Positions 4,582 to 5,291 of a stretch of 5,291 bases of DNA are shown in pieces. Source of the stretch: DAOTTW01 sp034437615. Its GTDB lineage: Bacteria > Chloroflexota > Anaerolineae > Aggregatilineales > Phototrophicaceae. The notes beneath the pieces are model-generated. The model was not told the DNA's origin and ran no database searches. It saw only the letters and a list, made by a program, of their open reading frames with translations. The position numbers and the translations under genes were made by a program. The stretch is taken from positions 1 to 5,291 of the forward strand of contig DAOTTW010000048.1 in NCBI GenBank assembly GCA_034437615.1, read 5' to 3'. Positions within the stretch are counted from its first letter, which is position 1, and each line of letters starts with the position of its first letter.

Positions 4582-5291
4582 ATGTACTTTGATGCCTTTA
4601 CTATTTCGGCCCTGGCCGATGAATTTATGGATACGCTGGTCGGCGGGCGCGTACAGGACGTGCTGGATGTCGATGAAACAGGCATCGGCATGGAAATCTA
4701 CGCCAGCCGACGCCGCCACTACCTGTACATGAGCGCCGCCAAGCAGACGCCGCGCATTCATATCGTGCCGGACCGCCTGCGGCGTGGCCTGGAGCGCCCG
4801 ACACAGCTTGGCTTGCTGCTGCGGCGCTACATCGAAGGTGGCCGCCTGGAGCACGTCAGCCAGCCGCCCTGGGAGCGCATCCTACAATTGGATTTCAGCG
4901 GGCCGGAGGGCGATGTGTCGGTGATTATCGAGCCGATGGAGCGCCGCAGCAACCTATTGCTGCTGCGTGACGGTATCATCCTGGATTGTATGCGCCGCGT
5001 CGGGCCAGAAGCAAACCGCTATCGCCTGAGCCTGCCCAACCATGAATATCAGTTGCCGCCACCGATGACCAACCGCTACGACCCCAGCACGCTGACGCTG
5101 GCTGACCTCAGCCAACTATTGCAAGAGAACGATGACCCCAAGCAAAAGACGGTGCGCCTGCTCACATCACGTATCCTGGGCATGAGTCCGCTGCTGGCGA
5201 AAGAAGTCGTCTATCGGGCTACAGGTGCCATCAATCAGAAGGCAGCCGAAGCCGACCTCGATGCGCTGCTAGCGGCGTTGCGGGCTGTCGT
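4582..5291 (+). CDS. rqcH: RqcH / NFACT-family ribosome quality control protein (5' part, runs off the window)
   Basis: The first 236 residues of a protein usually near 550-600 are present. The NFACT-N domain (Fibronectin-binding A family) opens with MYFDAFTISALADEF and LVGGRVQDV (19-27). The family landmarks RIHI (58-61), LLLRRYIEGGRLE (78-90) and IIEPMERRSNLLLL (about 114-127) follow. The segment around NRYRLSLP and PPPMTNRYDP closes the domain. A helix-hairpin-helix region begins near 175 and carries ILGMSPLLAKEVVYRA. In Bacillus, RqcH binds obstructed 50S subunits with peptidyl-tRNA and recruits tRNA-Ala to add C-terminal alanine tails that mark stalled peptides for degradation. The Asp-Arg pair important there appears as Glu-Arg (E98-R99). 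The coiled-coil and NFACT-R parts lie beyond the edge. The ATG at 4582 has only a weak AGAG (4571-4574) upstream. It follows the exported-protein gene by 86 bp and is probably a separate unit. Confidence 0.9.
   Translation, partial: MYFDAFTISALADEFMDTLVGGRVQDVLDVDETGIGMEIYASRRRHYLYMSAAKQTPRIHIVPDRLRRGLERPTQLGLLLRRYIEGGRLEHVSQPPWERILQLDFSGPEGDVSVIIEPMERRSNLLLLRDGIILDCMRRVGPEANRYRLSLPNHEYQLPPPMTNRYDPSTLTLADLSQLLQENDDPKQKTVRLLTSRILGMSPLLAKEVVYRATGAINQKAAEADLDALLAALRAV

Noticed and set aside
4516..4854. 112-codon open frame on the - strand opposite the start of rqcH
   Set aside because: It overlaps the clearly conserved NFACT-N coding sequence and has no recognisable motif or ribosome binding site.

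Overview
The window looks like ordinary chromosomal DNA from a GC-moderate bacterium, most plausibly a Chloroflexota (Anaerolineae-like) member. That placement is inference from style: a secreted multidomain protein with a bacterial SH3 module and a Thr/Pro/Glu/Ala tail, a small HEAT-repeat protein, a SixA-type phosphatase, and short GC-rich palindromic intergenic repeats beginning CCCCTCTCCC. No 16S or marker gene here settles it. There is no rRNA, tRNA, CRISPR array, transposase or phage gene.

Layout. Positions 1-284 are non-coding and hold two kinds of palindromic repeat, a decayed partial copy of one of them, and a 12-bp direct repeat whose second copy contains the ribosome binding site of the next gene. 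At 285-770 (+) is a SixA-like histidine phosphatase. It converges on a small Trp-rich lipoprotein at 805-1251 (-). A hairpin terminator at 1316-1344 separates that gene from a HEAT-repeat protein at 1358-1825 (-). Another hairpin at 1918-1942 lies just beyond the end of an ABC transporter ATPase of the LolD/MacB type at 1951-2706 (-).

A 271-bp divergent intergenic region (2707-2977) separates the ATPase from a 505-residue exported protein at 2978-4495 (+). This has a signal peptide, an N-terminal 'YPAGW' beta domain, a Pro/Ala linker, a LamG-like sandwich domain and an SH3b domain. After 86 bp with two overlapping inverted repeats comes the 5' part of an RqcH/NFACT-family gene (4582 to the window edge, +), which acts in ribosome-associated quality control.

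The genes do not form one pathway. Hairpins separate the minus-strand genes, so each of the six is probably its own transcription unit. The ATPase has no permease beside it. Nothing here amounts to a convincing new multi-gene system. The items most worth a second look are the palindromic repeat cluster before sixA, the orphan ATPase, the uncharacterised exported protein and lipoprotein, the Glu-Arg variant of the RqcH Asp-Arg motif, and the mutually exclusive hairpins before rqcH.
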